A DNA stretch of 64,000 nt from Crassaminicella indica (lineage in GTDB: Bacteria > Bacillota > Clostridia > Peptostreptococcales > Thermotaleaceae): positions 2,515,058 through 2,579,057 of the forward strand of contig NZ_CP078093.1 of NCBI RefSeq assembly GCF_019203185.1. The letters are read 5' to 3'. Below, in pieces: positions 63,482-64,000 of the stretch. Position numbers and translations under genes: made by a program. The number at the start of each line of letters is the position of its first letter. The stretch's first letter is position 1. The notes under the pieces are model-generated. The model saw only the letters and a list, made by a program, of their open reading frames with translations. It searched no databases and had not been told where the DNA came from.

Positions 63482-64000
63482 TTAGCTATTTATTTGTTTA
63501 GCTACTTCCTCTGCAAAATTTTCTTCTTTCTTTTCAATTCCTTCGCCTACTTCAAATCTTGCAAATCTTCTAATAGATATATTTTCTCCGATTTTCGCTA
63601 TTTTTTGATTTAATAAATCTTGAATTGTAACATCTGGATCTTTAATAAAAGGTTGTTCTAATAAACATACTTCTTTATAGTATTTTTCAATTCTTCCTGT
63701 TACCATTTTATCAACGATTTTTTCAGGCTTTCCTTCATTTAAAGCTTGATGTCTTAGAATTTCTTTTTCTTTTTCTATAACATCTTGTGGAATATCTTCT
63801 CTTTTTATGTATTGTGGATTTGCTGCTGCAACTTGCATAGCAATATCTTTAACAAATTGCTTGAACTCATCATTTTTTGCAACAAAGTCTGTTTCACTGT
63901 TTACTTCAACTAATACACCAATTCTTCCACCATGTATGTAAGCTTCAACAAGACCTTCTGCTGCAATTCTTCCTGATTTCTTAGCTGCTTTTGCTAATCC
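63482..64000 (-). CDS. tsf: Elongation factor Ts (partial)
   Basis: The C-terminal ~172 residues of EF-Ts, the guanine-nucleotide exchange factor of EF-Tu; the N-terminus is beyond the window. I extended the frame past the internal Met at 63838 to the window end: [20 protein letters not shown], the family block [19 protein letters not shown], then [41 protein letters not shown] (in parts), and a C-terminus EEVAKQINS. Family length is ~215 in this short bacterial form. Confidence 0.95.
   Translation of the reverse strand, partial: GLAKAAKKSGRIAAEGLVEAYIHGGRIGVLVEVNSETDFVAKNDEFKQFVKDIAMQVAAANPQYIKREDIPQDVIEKEKEILRHQALNEGKPEKIVDKMVTGRIEKYYKEVCLLEQPFIKDPDVTIQDLLNQKIAKIGENISIRRFARFEVGEGIEKKEENFAEEVAKQINS

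Overview
The window is a low-GC chromosomal segment of an anaerobic, endospore-forming member of the Clostridia. The evidence is a 2-oxoacid:ferredoxin oxidoreductase at the left edge, many sporulation genes (two dacF-type carboxypeptidases, gerW/ytfJ, ytfI, spoIIM, spoVS, ymxH, ylxY, spoIIIE), and gene order close to the Bacillus subtilis core (rpsO-pnp-ylxY-mlpA-ymxH-dapG-tepA-spoIIIE, pgsA-cinA-recA-rny-spoVS, and the rimP-nusA-infB and pyrH-frr-uppS-cdsA-dxr-rseP-ispG-polC clusters). Nearly all genes lie on the minus strand. Only a few small or accessory genes are on the plus strand.

Layout. 1-4.2 kb: korDA, surE, a hypothetical gene, mnmM, an acetyltransferase and rluB. 4.2-4.9 kb: a 241-bp palindromic repeat and a possible small ORF. 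4.9-7.2 kb: an ABC-F protein and recU. 7.4-11.6 kb: a two-gene redox unit whose FAD-oxidoreductase gene is cut in two by a ~2-kb element carrying a serine recombinase and one small ORF. 11.7-19.5 kb: sporulation, cell-wall and chromosome genes (dacF2, gerW-ytfI, scpAB, dacF, xerD, spoIIM, nudF and a short plus-strand gene resembling mciZ). 19.4-24.1 kb: DUF3866, an MraY-like transferase, a GT2 enzyme, and SteB- and SteA-like division proteins. 24.3-31.9 kb: purB, a PHP phosphatase, spoVS, rny, recA, cinA, pgsA. 31.9-38.9 kb: rimO, mnmH, spoIIIE, tepA, dapG. 39-52 kb: ymxH, dut, mlpA, ylxY, pnp, rpsO, ribF, truB, nrnA, rbfA, infB, rplGA, rnpM, nusA, rimP. 52-64 kb: polC, a tandem pair of the repeat, then ispG, rseP, dxr, cdsA, uppS, a small PASTA-like ORF, frr, pyrH and tsf (cut by the window end).

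Most notable observations. (1) The two pieces of the FAD oxidoreductase join exactly in frame at a shared 4-bp TTCA (7659-7662 and 9644-9647), giving a predicted 427-residue protein. This is the architecture of the excisable elements found in sporulation genes such as sigK, but very small (1,985 bp). (2) A 43-codon gene at 19358-19489, too short for usual gene callers, resembles the FtsZ inhibitor MciZ, sits beside nudF and follows a near-consensus sigma-E promoter. (3) Other promoter-like sequences fit the expected sporulation sigma factors: sigma-H before spoVS, sigma-F/G before dacF, dacF2 and ytfI, and sigma-E before spoIIM. (4) Unusual initiation regions: a hairpin between the Shine-Dalgarno and the start of the ABC-F gene and of recA, and an rny gene that appears to start with ATT after a Shine-Dalgarno held in a hairpin loop. 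(5) A ~240-bp palindromic MITE-like repeat family with 15-bp terminal inverted repeats.

Start codons were reassigned wherever an upstream in-frame codon lay inside or before the Shine-Dalgarno sequence. No tRNA, rRNA, CRISPR array or prophage was seen. All promoter and operator calls are pattern matches by eye.
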